From positions 124,001 to 188,000 of the forward strand of contig NZ_BBOJ01000012.1 of NCBI RefSeq assembly GCF_000974445.1: DNA of 64,000 bases, in the 5' to 3' direction. Positions 40,808-48,317 of the stretch are shown one piece after another. How positions within the stretch are numbered: position 1 is the first letter of the stretch; each line of letters starts with the position of its first letter. Made by a program: the position numbers and the translations under genes. Source of the DNA: Lentzea aerocolonigenes. Lineage in GTDB: Bacteria > Actinomycetota > Actinomycetes > Mycobacteriales > Pseudonocardiaceae. Below the pieces are notes generated by a model. It did not search any database and was not told the DNA's origin. It worked only from the letters and a program-made list of their open reading frames with translations.

Positions 40808-41392
40808 ATGACGATCGAATTCTGGGACGCGCAGGCCGCGACGTTCGACGACGAGCCCGACCACGGGCTCACGGACCCGCGGGTGCGCGACGCCTGGGCG
40901 CGGCTGCTCCTGCCGCTGGTGCCGAAACCTCGCGCGTCGGTCGCGGACCTCGGCTGCGGCACCGGCAGCCTCTCCGTACTCCTCGCCGAGGCGGGGCACG
41001 TGGTGTGCGGCCTGGACTTCTCGGCACGGATGGTCGGCGCCGCGCAGGCCAAGGCCGCCTCGGCAGGAGTCACCGCCACGTTCGCCACCGGCGATGCCGC
41101 TCATCCGCCCTACCTCGCGGCGTCGTTCGACGTCGTCATGGCACGTCACGTGCTGTGGGCGCTACCGGATCCGGCCGCAGCGGTCCGCGAGTGGGTGCGG
41201 CTGCTGCGGCCGGACGGCGTTCTCCTGCTCGTCGAGGGGCGGTGGTCGACCGGGGCGGGTCTCACCTCCGCCGAGACGCAGGAACTGGTCCTGCGCCACC
41301 GGACCGAGGCGATCGTCACCCGGCTCGACGACGAAACGTTGTGGGGGCAACGGATCCACGACGAGCGCTATCTCGTCCTCAGTGGACGGTGA
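40808..41392 (+). CDS. Class I SAM-dependent methyltransferase
   Basis: A 194-residue methyltransferase. Motif I is VADLGCGTGSLSVLLAE, with GLDFSARMVGAA and SFDVVMARHVLWALPDP following. It begins at ATG 40808 in the divergent region with the MFS gene and ends 3 bp before the convergent purU stop. The acceptor is unknown. Confidence 0.87.
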   Translation: MTIEFWDAQAATFDDEPDHGLTDPRVRDAWARLLLPLVPKPRASVADLGCGTGSLSVLLAEAGHVVCGLDFSARMVGAAQAKAASAGVTATFATGDAAHPPYLAASFDVVMARHVLWALPDPAAAVREWVRLLRPDGVLLLVEGRWSTGAGLTSAETQELVLRHRTEAIVTRLDDETLWGQRIHDERYLVLSGR

Positions 41393-41395
41393 GGC

Positions 41396-42241
41396 TCAGC
41401 GGAAGACGACGGTGCCGTTGCCGTTCGGCAGCACCCGGTGCTCGCAGTGCCAGCGGACGGCCCGAGACAGCGCCAGGGCCTCGGCGTCGCGGCCGACCGC
41501 GGTGAGGGCTCGGGGGTCGAAGGTGTGGTCGACCCGCAGGACCTCCTGCTCGATGATCGGGCCCTCGTCGAGGTCCGGCGTGACGTAGTGAGCCGTCGCG
41601 CCCACGTACTTCACCCCGCGGTCGTAGGCCTGGTGGTACGGCTTGGCGCCCTTGAAGCCCGGCAGGAACGAGTGGTGGATGTTGATCACCCGTCCGGCGA
41701 GCTTCGCGCACAGGTCGTTGGAGAGCACCTGCATGTAGCGCGCCAGCACCACCAGGTCGGCCTGGTACTCCTCGACGAGTTCCAGCAGGCGGCGTTCGGC
41801 GACGTGTTTGGTGTCCGCGGTGTTGGGGACGTGCACGAAGTCGAGCCCGGCCGCCTCCGCCATCGGGCGCAGGTCCTCGTGGTTGGACACGACCGCGGCG
41901 ATCTCACCGCCCAGGCTGCCCGCCCGCCAGCGGAAGAGCAGGTCGTTCAGGCAGTGGCCGGCCTTCGACACCATCACGAGGATGCGCGTCGGGCGCTCGT
42001 CCCACAGGTCGAACTCCATCTCGAACTCGGTCGCGACGGCGGCGAACTCACGGGTGAGGTCGTCGACGTCGGCCGTGGCGCATGTGAACGCGGTGCGCAG
42101 GAACAGCCTGCTGCGGACGTCGTCGTCGAACTGCTGGTGCTCGACGATGTCGCAGCCGTGGTCGACGAGGAACGACGTCACCGCGTGCACGATGCCGGCC
42201 CGCTCGGGGCAGTCCAGCGTCAGGGTGAAGTGTCTGGTCAC
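41396..42241 (-). CDS. purU: Formyltetrahydrofolate deformylase PurU
   Basis: A 281-residue enzyme. The N-terminal ACT domain (1-85) is followed by a formyltransferase-like hydrolase domain with ILVMVSKAGHCLNDLLFRW, the catalytic INIHHSFLPGFKGAKPYHQA block and HYVTPDLDEGPII (catalytic Asp). It hydrolyses 10-formyl-THF to formate and THF. As the last gene of the sox operon (GTGA overlap with soxG) it recycles folate loaded by sarcosine oxidase. Its length is that of the normal enzyme. Confidence 0.95.
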   Translation of the reverse strand: MTRHFTLTLDCPERAGIVHAVTSFLVDHGCDIVEHQQFDDDVRSRLFLRTAFTCATADVDDLTREFAAVATEFEMEFDLWDERPTRILVMVSKAGHCLNDLLFRWRAGSLGGEIAAVVSNHEDLRPMAEAAGLDFVHVPNTADTKHVAERRLLELVEEYQADLVVLARYMQVLSNDLCAKLAGRVINIHHSFLPGFKGAKPYHQAYDRGVKYVGATAHYVTPDLDEGPIIEQEVLRVDHTFDPRALTAVGRDAEALALSRAVRWHCEHRVLPNGNGTVVFR

Positions 42242-42825
42242 GACGCCACTCCGTACTCGACGCACGCGTCGCTCAGCCAGGCCGCCAGGTACTCGGCGAA
42301 CGAGGACCTCACCAGCACCGTGAAGGTGTCGGCGCCGGTCACCTGCAGGACGATCCCCGTCCTCGCGAGCAACGTCTGCACGCAAGTGCCGGTGGGAGCC
42401 GAAGACGGGTGCAGGTCCACGGAACATCCGTGAGCGAGCACGTCCCGGACGTGCGGCCCTTCCAGGACCACGGTCGTGCGCTGCGCCGAAGTGTCCACAA
42501 CGGACCCTCGGTGGGAACCGAGCGCTCCACGCAACACCTCCTCGATCTCCGTCTGAAGCCCCGGCGGTGCCACGACGAGGAACTCGTCCGGACCCAGCCA
42601 CAACACCTCGACGTCCCCGAACGGCCCGGAGCCCGCGGAGAACGTGCACGGGACCGGCGGGAACGCCACTCCCAGCGCCGAGCCCATCGCCGCGACGGCG
42701 TCGGGGTCGGACACGCGAACGGTGAGCTGCGAGCGGTACGGCCGCTCCGCCACGATCAACGCCGGTGCGAGCGCCGCCAGCCGGTCGGTCCACCCCGCCA
42801 GCGGGCTGGTCGGTTCAGCCGTCAC
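42238..42825 (-). CDS. soxG: Heterotetrameric sarcosine oxidase gamma subunit
   Basis: A 195-residue protein with the SoxG/GcvT-like fold: VEVLWLGPDEFLVVAPPG, RTTVVLEGPHVRDVLAHGCSVDLHP and SFAEYLAAWLSDACVEYG. The GTG at 42825 lies 11 bp inside the soxA 3' end, and the stop overlaps the purU start. It is part of the SoxBDAG complex that demethylates sarcosine with THF. Confidence 0.92.
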   Translation of the reverse strand: MTAEPTSPLAGWTDRLAALAPALIVAERPYRSQLTVRVSDPDAVAAMGSALGVAFPPVPCTFSAGSGPFGDVEVLWLGPDEFLVVAPPGLQTEIEEVLRGALGSHRGSVVDTSAQRTTVVLEGPHVRDVLAHGCSVDLHPSSAPTGTCVQTLLARTGIVLQVTGADTFTVLVRSSFAEYLAAWLSDACVEYGVAS

Positions 42826-45631
42826 GACGGGCTCCTTCCTTGTCGTAGAGCACGGAATCGGTGACGGTGACGGGCACCAGCGAGTCCTCGTACGGCACGT
42901 ACAGGGTCTCGCCGATGCGCTCGTGCCCCGACCGCACGAGGGCGAGGGCGAACGTGCGGCCCAGCGCCGCGCTGGGGTAGCTGGACGTGACGTGGCCGAG
43001 CATCCGGACCGGCGGCTCTGGCAGCCGATCCGTCTCGACGATCTGCGACCCCTCCGGCAGCAGCACGGTCGGGTCGACGGGCAGCAGCCCCACCAGCTGC
43101 TTGCGGTCCGTGCGGTTGTTCTCCACGCGGGCGAACGAGCGCTTGCCGATGAAGTCCGGCTTCTTCTTCGACACCGCCCACGACATGCCCAGGTCCTGCG
43201 GGGTGACCGTGGCGTCGGTCTCCTGACCGATGATCGGATAGCCCTTCTCGGCACGCAGCACGTGCATCGTCTCGGTGCCGTACGGCGTGATCCCGTACTT
43301 CTCGCCCGCCGCCATCAACGCCTCCCACACGGCCAGGCCGTACCAGGCGGTCACGTTGATCTCGTACGCCAGCTCACCGGAGAAGCTGATCCGGCAGACC
43401 CGCGCGGGAACGCCGGCCACGTGGGTGTCGTGCCACGTCATGAACTCGAACGCCTCGTTGGACACGTCGAGATCAGGGGCGACGGCGGCGAGCACGTCCC
43501 GGGATCGCGGGCCCACCAACGGGATCGTGGCCCAGTGCTCGGTGACCGAGGCGCAGTGCACGTCGAGGTGCGGCCACTCCGTCTGCAGCCACTCCTCCAT
43601 CCAGTCGAGGATCTTCGCCGCGTTGCCTGTCGTCGTCGTGACCAGGTACCGCTCCTCGCCGACCCGGATCACCGTGCCGTCGTCGATCACCATGCCGTCG
43701 ACGCCACACATCACGCCGTAACGGATCCGGCCGACCTTCAACGTGCTCATCATGTTCGTGTAGAGCATGTCGAGGAACCTGCCGGCGTCGCGGCCCTGCA
43801 CGTCGATCTTGCCCAGCGTCGAGCCGTCCATCATGCCGACGCTTTCCCGCGTGGCACGGCATTCCCGCAGCACCGCCGTGTGCAGGTCCTCGCCCGGCTT
43901 CGGGTAGTACCACGGCCGCTTCCACTGCCCGACGTCCTCGAACAAAGCGCCGTTGGCCACGTGCCACGGGTGGATCGCCGTGACGCGCACCGGGTCGTGC
44001 AGCTCGCCGCGGTCCCGTCCGGCCAGTGCCGCGAACGACACCGACGTGTAGGGCGGGCGGAACGTCGTGGGCCGCTGCTCCGCCAGTTCGACACCGAGCG
44101 CCTCGGCGACGATGCCGGCGGCGATCATGCCGGACGTCTTGCCCTGGTCGTGCGCGGTGCCGATGGTCGTGTACCGCTTGATGTGCTCCAACGAACGCAG
44201 GCCGGCACCGGTCGCCCGCAGCACGTCGGCGACGGTCGAATCCCGTTGCAGGTCCACGAAACTCGCGTCGTCCGCACCGGGCACCCGCCACACCACCAGG
44301 CCGGACCGCGAGGTGCACCGCGAGTCAGACACGGGCAGCGGAACCTGGCCGCCCGGCGTGAACCCGGCCGCGGCGGCGGCCGCCGAACCCGCCTCCCGGC
44401 CCTGCCGCGCGCACGCGTTCAGGTCCAGCTCACCGGTCGCGGAGCCGGCAGCCCGAACGGTGTCCAGCTCCTCGCCCGGCACGAAGGCGCCGAGCTCGGT
44501 GTCGTAGCGGAGCTTGCCGCGGGCCTGGCTGAACAGGCTGACGACGGGATTCCAGCCGCCCGACACGAGAAGGGTGTCGCACTCGATCCTCGTGTCACCG
44601 ATGCTCACCGCGGTGACGCGCCCTGGTCCTTCCGTCCCGGTCACCACCTGGCCCGCGCGCACCTCGATTCCCCGCGCCGCGCACTCCGTCGCGAGCCGCG
44701 CCGGAGCGTCCGGCCGCGCGTCCGCGATCAGTGCGATGTCCACACCGGACTCCGCGAGGTCGATCGCCGCGCAGTACGCGGAGTCGTTGGTGGTGAACAC
44801 GACCGCCCGCGAGCCCGGCAGCACGCCGTAGCGGTGCAGGAACGTCCGCGCGGACGAGGCCAGCATGATCCCCGGCCGGTCGTTGTCGGCGAACACCACC
44901 GGGCGTTCGTGCGCACCGGTCGCCAGCACGGTCTGCTTGGTCCGGATCCGCCACACCCGCTGCCGAGCCACCCCGGCCGGTGCCGCGAACCCCAGGTGAT
45001 CCGTGCGCTTCTGCAGCGCGAGCACGAAACCGTCCTGGTACATGCCGAACGCCGTGGTGCGCTCCAGCACGAGCACGCCGGGCGTGGTCCGCAGCTCGGC
45101 GACGATGTCCCCGACCCACTCGGCGGACGGCCTGTCGTCGAGGTACTCGTCCACGCCGAGCAGCGCGCCACCGGCCTGGTTCTGCTCGTCCAGGAGCACC
45201 ACCCGCGCACCGCTGCGGGCGGCGGTCAGCGCGGCCACCAGTCCGGCCGGTCCGGCGCCGACCACGAGCACGTCGCAGTGCTCGTGCTTGGCGTCGTACC
45301 GTGCCGGGTCCGGTTCCGGAGCCAAGCGCCCCTGCCCCGCCAGGCCGCGCGCCACCAGACCGTCGTAGAGCTCGACGGTCGTGGCGAGCAGCATCGGCTC
45401 GGGGAACGGCGCCTCGATCTGCACCAGCGACGTCGGGTCCTCGGACCCCGCCGCGACGATTCCCCGCGGCCTGCCGAGCTTCACGCTGCTGCCGATCTCG
45501 TGCACACCGTTCGCGAGCAGTGCCGACGCGAGCGTGTCGCCGGGGTGGCCGGTGTACTCCACGCCGTTGAAGGTGAACCGCAGCAACGTGTGCCGGTCGA
45601 TCTCGCCACCGGTGGGCTTGCGGAAGGTCAC
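42815..45631 (-). CDS. soxA: Heterotetrameric sarcosine oxidase alpha subunit
   Basis: A 938-residue subunit of the expected size. N-terminal residues 10-90 form the ferredoxin-like region. The nucleotide-binding domain begins CDVLVVGAGPAGLVAALTAARSG (about residue 160), and the C-terminal third is a GcvT-like THF-binding domain with GMMDGSTLGKIDVQGRD and RAEKGYPIIGQETD. It binds NAD and, with SoxB, FAD/FMN, and transfers the methyl group to THF. The GTG start overlaps the soxD stop (GTGA). Confidence 0.95.
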   Translation of the reverse strand: MTFRKPTGGEIDRHTLLRFTFNGVEYTGHPGDTLASALLANGVHEIGSSVKLGRPRGIVAAGSEDPTSLVQIEAPFPEPMLLATTVELYDGLVARGLAGQGRLAPEPDPARYDAKHEHCDVLVVGAGPAGLVAALTAARSGARVVLLDEQNQAGGALLGVDEYLDDRPSAEWVGDIVAELRTTPGVLVLERTTAFGMYQDGFVLALQKRTDHLGFAAPAGVARQRVWRIRTKQTVLATGAHERPVVFADNDRPGIMLASSARTFLHRYGVLPGSRAVVFTTNDSAYCAAIDLAESGVDIALIADARPDAPARLATECAARGIEVRAGQVVTGTEGPGRVTAVSIGDTRIECDTLLVSGGWNPVVSLFSQARGKLRYDTELGAFVPGEELDTVRAAGSATGELDLNACARQGREAGSAAAAAAGFTPGGQVPLPVSDSRCTSRSGLVVWRVPGADDASFVDLQRDSTVADVLRATGAGLRSLEHIKRYTTIGTAHDQGKTSGMIAAGIVAEALGVELAEQRPTTFRPPYTSVSFAALAGRDRGELHDPVRVTAIHPWHVANGALFEDVGQWKRPWYYPKPGEDLHTAVLRECRATRESVGMMDGSTLGKIDVQGRDAGRFLDMLYTNMMSTLKVGRIRYGVMCGVDGMVIDDGTVIRVGEERYLVTTTTGNAAKILDWMEEWLQTEWPHLDVHCASVTEHWATIPLVGPRSRDVLAAVAPDLDVSNEAFEFMTWHDTHVAGVPARVCRISFSGELAYEINVTAWYGLAVWEALMAAGEKYGITPYGTETMHVLRAEKGYPIIGQETDATVTPQDLGMSWAVSKKKPDFIGKRSFARVENNRTDRKQLVGLLPVDPTVLLPEGSQIVETDRLPEPPVRMLGHVTSSYPSAALGRTFALALVRSGHERIGETLYVPYEDSLVPVTVTDSVLYDKEGARRDG

Positions 45632-45909
45632 GAGGTCACCTCGGGCATCGGCTCTCCTGCGCGGTAGACGGCGAGCAGGTCGTGGGTGCGGGTGTCGCGC
45701 ACGGCGTTGAACCACCGCCGGCAGCCGGCGCTGTGGCTCCAGCGCTCGGCGAACGGGCCGCTCGGGTTCTCCCGGAAGAACACGTACTGCGCCCACTCCT
45801 CGTCCGTCAGCGCTGACGGGTCCTCGGGGTAGGCGACGTGGGCCTGGCCGCCGTAGTGGAACTCCGCTTCCTCACGCGGTCCGCACCACGGGCACGGGAT
45901 GAGTTGCAT
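45628..45909 (-). CDS. soxD: Heterotetrameric sarcosine oxidase delta subunit
   Basis: A 93-residue zinc-binding subunit with the CPWCGPR motif near the N-terminus, a His in FHYGGQAHVAYP, and HSAGCRRWFN later, the four zinc ligands of SoxD. It is positioned between soxB and soxA in the standard order. Confidence 0.93.
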   Translation of the reverse strand: MQLIPCPWCGPREEAEFHYGGQAHVAYPEDPSALTDEEWAQYVFFRENPSGPFAERWSHSAGCRRWFNAVRDTRTHDLLAVYRAGEPMPEVTS

Positions 45910-45933
45910 GTCAGCTCCCCAAATTCAGCACGG

Positions 45934-47172
45934 TCAGTGCGCCACGGCGGCGGCGCCGTGCTCGTCGACGAGGGCGCCCGTGGTGAAGCGCTCGAGGGTG
46001 AACGGCTCGTTGAACGGATGCGGCTTGTCGTGGGCGATGGTGTGCGCGAAGCAGTCACCGACACCGGGCGTGGCCTTGAACCCGCCGGTCCCCCAGCCGC
46101 AGTTCAGGTACAGCCCGCCGACCGGGGTGAGGCCGACGATGGGCGAGGCGTCCGGCGACACGTCGACGATGCCCGCCCACGTCCGCAGCAGGTGGGCGCG
46201 CGCGAAGACCGGGAACAGCTCCAGGGCCGCCGACATCTGCTGCTCGATGATGTGGAACGAACCCCGTTGGCCGTAACCGTTGTAGCTGTCGATGCCGGCG
46301 CCCATCACCAGCTCTCCCTTGTGCGCTTGGGAGACGTAGACGTGCACGGCGTTCGACATCACCACGGTCGGGTGCACGGGCTCCAGCAGTTCGGAGACCA
46401 AGGCCTGCAACGGGTGCGAGGCCAGCGGCAGCCTGATCCCGGCCATCTTGGCGAGCACCGAGCTGTGGCCGGCCGCGCACAACGCGACCTTGCCCGCGGC
46501 GATGCGACCGCGCGACGTCTGCACCGCGGTGATCCGGCCGCCGGAGGTCTCCAGCCCGGTGACCTCGCAGTTCTGGATCAGGTCGACGCCCATCGCGTGC
46601 GCGGCCCGCGCGTAGCCCCACGCCACGTAGTCGTGCTTCGCGATGCCCGCCCGCGGCTGGTAGGTCGCGCCGAGCACGGGGTAGCGCACGTCCGGCGAGA
46701 TGTTGACGATCGGGCAGATCTCCTTGACCCCGGCGGGATCCACCCACTCCGCGTCGATGCCGTTGAGGCGGTTCGCGTTCACCCGCCGCACGCTGTCGCG
46801 GACGTCCTGGAGGCTGTGCGCGAGGTTCAGCACACCGCGCTGGTCGAACAGGATCGGGTAGCCGAGGTCCTCCTCCAGGCCTTCCCACAGCTTGAGGGAG
46901 TGCTCGTAGATGCCGGAGCTCTCGTCCCACAGGTAGTTGGACCGGATGATCGTGGTGTTGCGGGCCATGTTGCCGCCTGCGAGCCAGCCCTTCTCCAGCA
47001 CCGCGACGTTCGTGATGCCGTGGACCTTGGCGAGGTAGTAGGCGGTGGCCAGACCGTGCCCTCCACCGCCGACGACCACGACGTCGTAGGAGGCCTTCGG
47101 TTCCGGGTTGTCCCAAAGGAAGTCCGGGTGCTCGGGCAGATGTGCTCCGGGCGGCTGAGCCGGGCTGGTCAT
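45934..47172 (-). CDS. soxB: Heterotetrameric sarcosine oxidase beta subunit
   Basis: A 412-residue FAD protein. The Rossmann motif is VVVVGGGGHGLATAYYLAKVHG, followed by IIRSNYLWDES and PRAGIAKHDYVAWGYARAA; the His there is the residue that carries covalent FMN in characterised homologues. It ends with LYLNCGWGTGGFKATPG. It is the first gene of the sox operon, preceded by a GGAGG site, and diverges from gntR across 69 bp. Confidence 0.95.
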   Translation of the reverse strand: MTSPAQPPGAHLPEHPDFLWDNPEPKASYDVVVVGGGGHGLATAYYLAKVHGITNVAVLEKGWLAGGNMARNTTIIRSNYLWDESSGIYEHSLKLWEGLEEDLGYPILFDQRGVLNLAHSLQDVRDSVRRVNANRLNGIDAEWVDPAGVKEICPIVNISPDVRYPVLGATYQPRAGIAKHDYVAWGYARAAHAMGVDLIQNCEVTGLETSGGRITAVQTSRGRIAAGKVALCAAGHSSVLAKMAGIRLPLASHPLQALVSELLEPVHPTVVMSNAVHVYVSQAHKGELVMGAGIDSYNGYGQRGSFHIIEQQMSAALELFPVFARAHLLRTWAGIVDVSPDASPIVGLTPVGGLYLNCGWGTGGFKATPGVGDCFAHTIAHDKPHPFNEPFTLERFTTGALVDEHGAAAVAH

Positions 47173-47204
47173 GCGCGACGCCTCCAGCGAAATCATCTGG
47201 TCGA

Positions 47205-47236
47205 CTACTGGTATATCAGTCTGTGCGGTACAGTAG
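47205..47236. promoter_or_regulatory. Candidate GntR operator between soxB and gntR
   Basis: The 69-bp gap holds CTACTG (47205-47210) and its inverse CAGTAG (47231-47236), around a near-palindrome CTGGTATATCAG (about 47210-47221) like the TGGTATACCA sites of FCD-type GntR proteins. TACAGT (47229-47234) can serve as a -10 placing the gntR transcript start at its ATG. Confidence 0.55.
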
Positions 47237-47241
47237 ACCAC

Positions 47242-47901
47242 ATGAACACCCGGGTCAACGACGAGCAGGTCGGTGGTTCCCTGACCGACCTGGCCTACCT
47301 CCTGCTGCGCGATCGCCTGGTGATGCTGGAGATCAAGCCGGGCGAGCCCATCAACGAGGACCGGCTGCGCACCGAGTTCAACCTCGGCCGCACCCCGATC
47401 CGCGAGGCGTTGAAACGGTTGGAGCAGGAGCGGCTCGTCGTCGCCTACCCGCGCCGCGGCACGTTCGCCACCGACGTCAACATCTCCGACCTCTCGCACA
47501 TCTCCGAGGTGAGGCGAACTCTGGAACCCCTCGCCGCGGCAGCCGCAGCCGAGCGCGCCACGAGCCAGGACCGGGCCGATCTCACCGAACTGCGATCGCA
47601 GCTCGACACGGCGACGCCATCGGGCAACAACACGGAACTGCTCCGCACCGACGTCAGCGTGCACCGCGCCATCTACCGGTGCGTGCACAACCCGTTCCTC
47701 GAGGACACGCTCGTCTCCTACGACAACCTGGCCACCCGCATCTGGTGCGTCTTCCTGCCGCGACTGTCCGGAATGGCCGGTCACGTCGACGAGCACGGCC
47801 CCCTGCTGACCGCCGTCGTCGAGGGGGACGCCGAGAAGGCCTCCGAGCTCGCCACCCAGCACGTCGTCGGGTTCGAACGGGCGATCCGCGCGCTGATCTG
47901 A
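47242..47901 (+). CDS. GntR/FCD-family regulator of the sox operon
   Basis: A 219-residue regulator. The winged helix (13-78) contains INEDRLRTEFNLGRTPIREALKRLEQERLV; the C-terminal FCD helical domain (85-215) contains SVHRAIYRCVHNPFLEDTL with His/Asp ligand candidates. It diverges from soxB with an operator-like sequence between them. The probable inducer is betaine, sarcosine or a derived metabolite. The mRNA may be leaderless. Confidence 0.92.
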   Translation: MNTRVNDEQVGGSLTDLAYLLLRDRLVMLEIKPGEPINEDRLRTEFNLGRTPIREALKRLEQERLVVAYPRRGTFATDVNISDLSHISEVRRTLEPLAAAAAAERATSQDRADLTELRSQLDTATPSGNNTELLRTDVSVHRAIYRCVHNPFLEDTLVSYDNLATRIWCVFLPRLSGMAGHVDEHGPLLTAVVEGDAEKASELATQHVVGFERAIRALI

Positions 47902-48317
47902 GCTCATGGCCGCACCGGCCTGATCACAACGGCCTTCGAGACAGGCGTGTTCGAACCGTCAGCCGCGGACTGCACGGGCACCAACGCGTCGGCCTCCGGG
48001 TGGTAGGCCGGGGCACACCCATGCGGTGTCGGAGATGCGACACCGCGGAACGCGCGCGCACGACGTTCCTCACCGGCGAACCCGGACACCACGTCGAGCG
48101 CGCTATCCGTGCGCTGATCCGAGTTCATGGCCGTTCCAGCCTGATCACGACAGCCTTCGAGACCGGTGTGTTCGAACCGTCAGCCACCGAACGCAACGGC
48201 ACCAACGCATTGGCCTCCGGGAAGTAGGCCGCCGCACACCCACGAGGCGTCGGGAACGCGACGACACGGAACGCACGCGCACGACGTTCCTCACCGCCGA
48301 ACTCGGACACCACGTCG
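47873..48317. repeat. 221-bp tandem duplication spanning the gntR 3' end and the FdhF/YdeP 3' end
   Basis: Two adjacent units of 221 bp run about 47873-48093 and 48094-48317. Each contains a copy of the gntR end (AIRALI-type codons, with stop only in unit 1) followed by the reverse-strand C-terminal coding region of the FdhF/YdeP gene. The stop codons of that gene and its copy are exactly 221 bp apart (48125 and 47904). Identity looks close to 80%, so the event is not recent. Unit 2 is inside the intact gene. Confidence 0.85.
47904..48092 (-). pseudogene. Duplicated C-terminal fragment of the FdhF/YdeP gene
   Basis: A 60-plus-residue minus-strand frame reproduces the enzyme's C-terminus, including GEERRARAF, a variant of SVADGSNTPVSKAVVIR and a final VRP. 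It lacks the rest of the gene and a start of its own. It is a by-product of the 221-bp duplication. The frame has stayed open, which may be chance. Confidence 0.75.

Noticed and set aside
42644..45667. Very long open frame (over 1000 codons) antisense to soxA
   Set aside because: It mirrors the codon pattern of soxA in a high-GC genome, has Arg/His/Pro-rich composition and no domain. The sox reading frame is unmistakable.
47904..48128. Independent small gene between gntR and the FdhF/YdeP gene
   Set aside because: Its product copies the enzyme's C-terminus and the DNA is the first unit of the 221-bp duplication, so it is a fragment rather than a gene.
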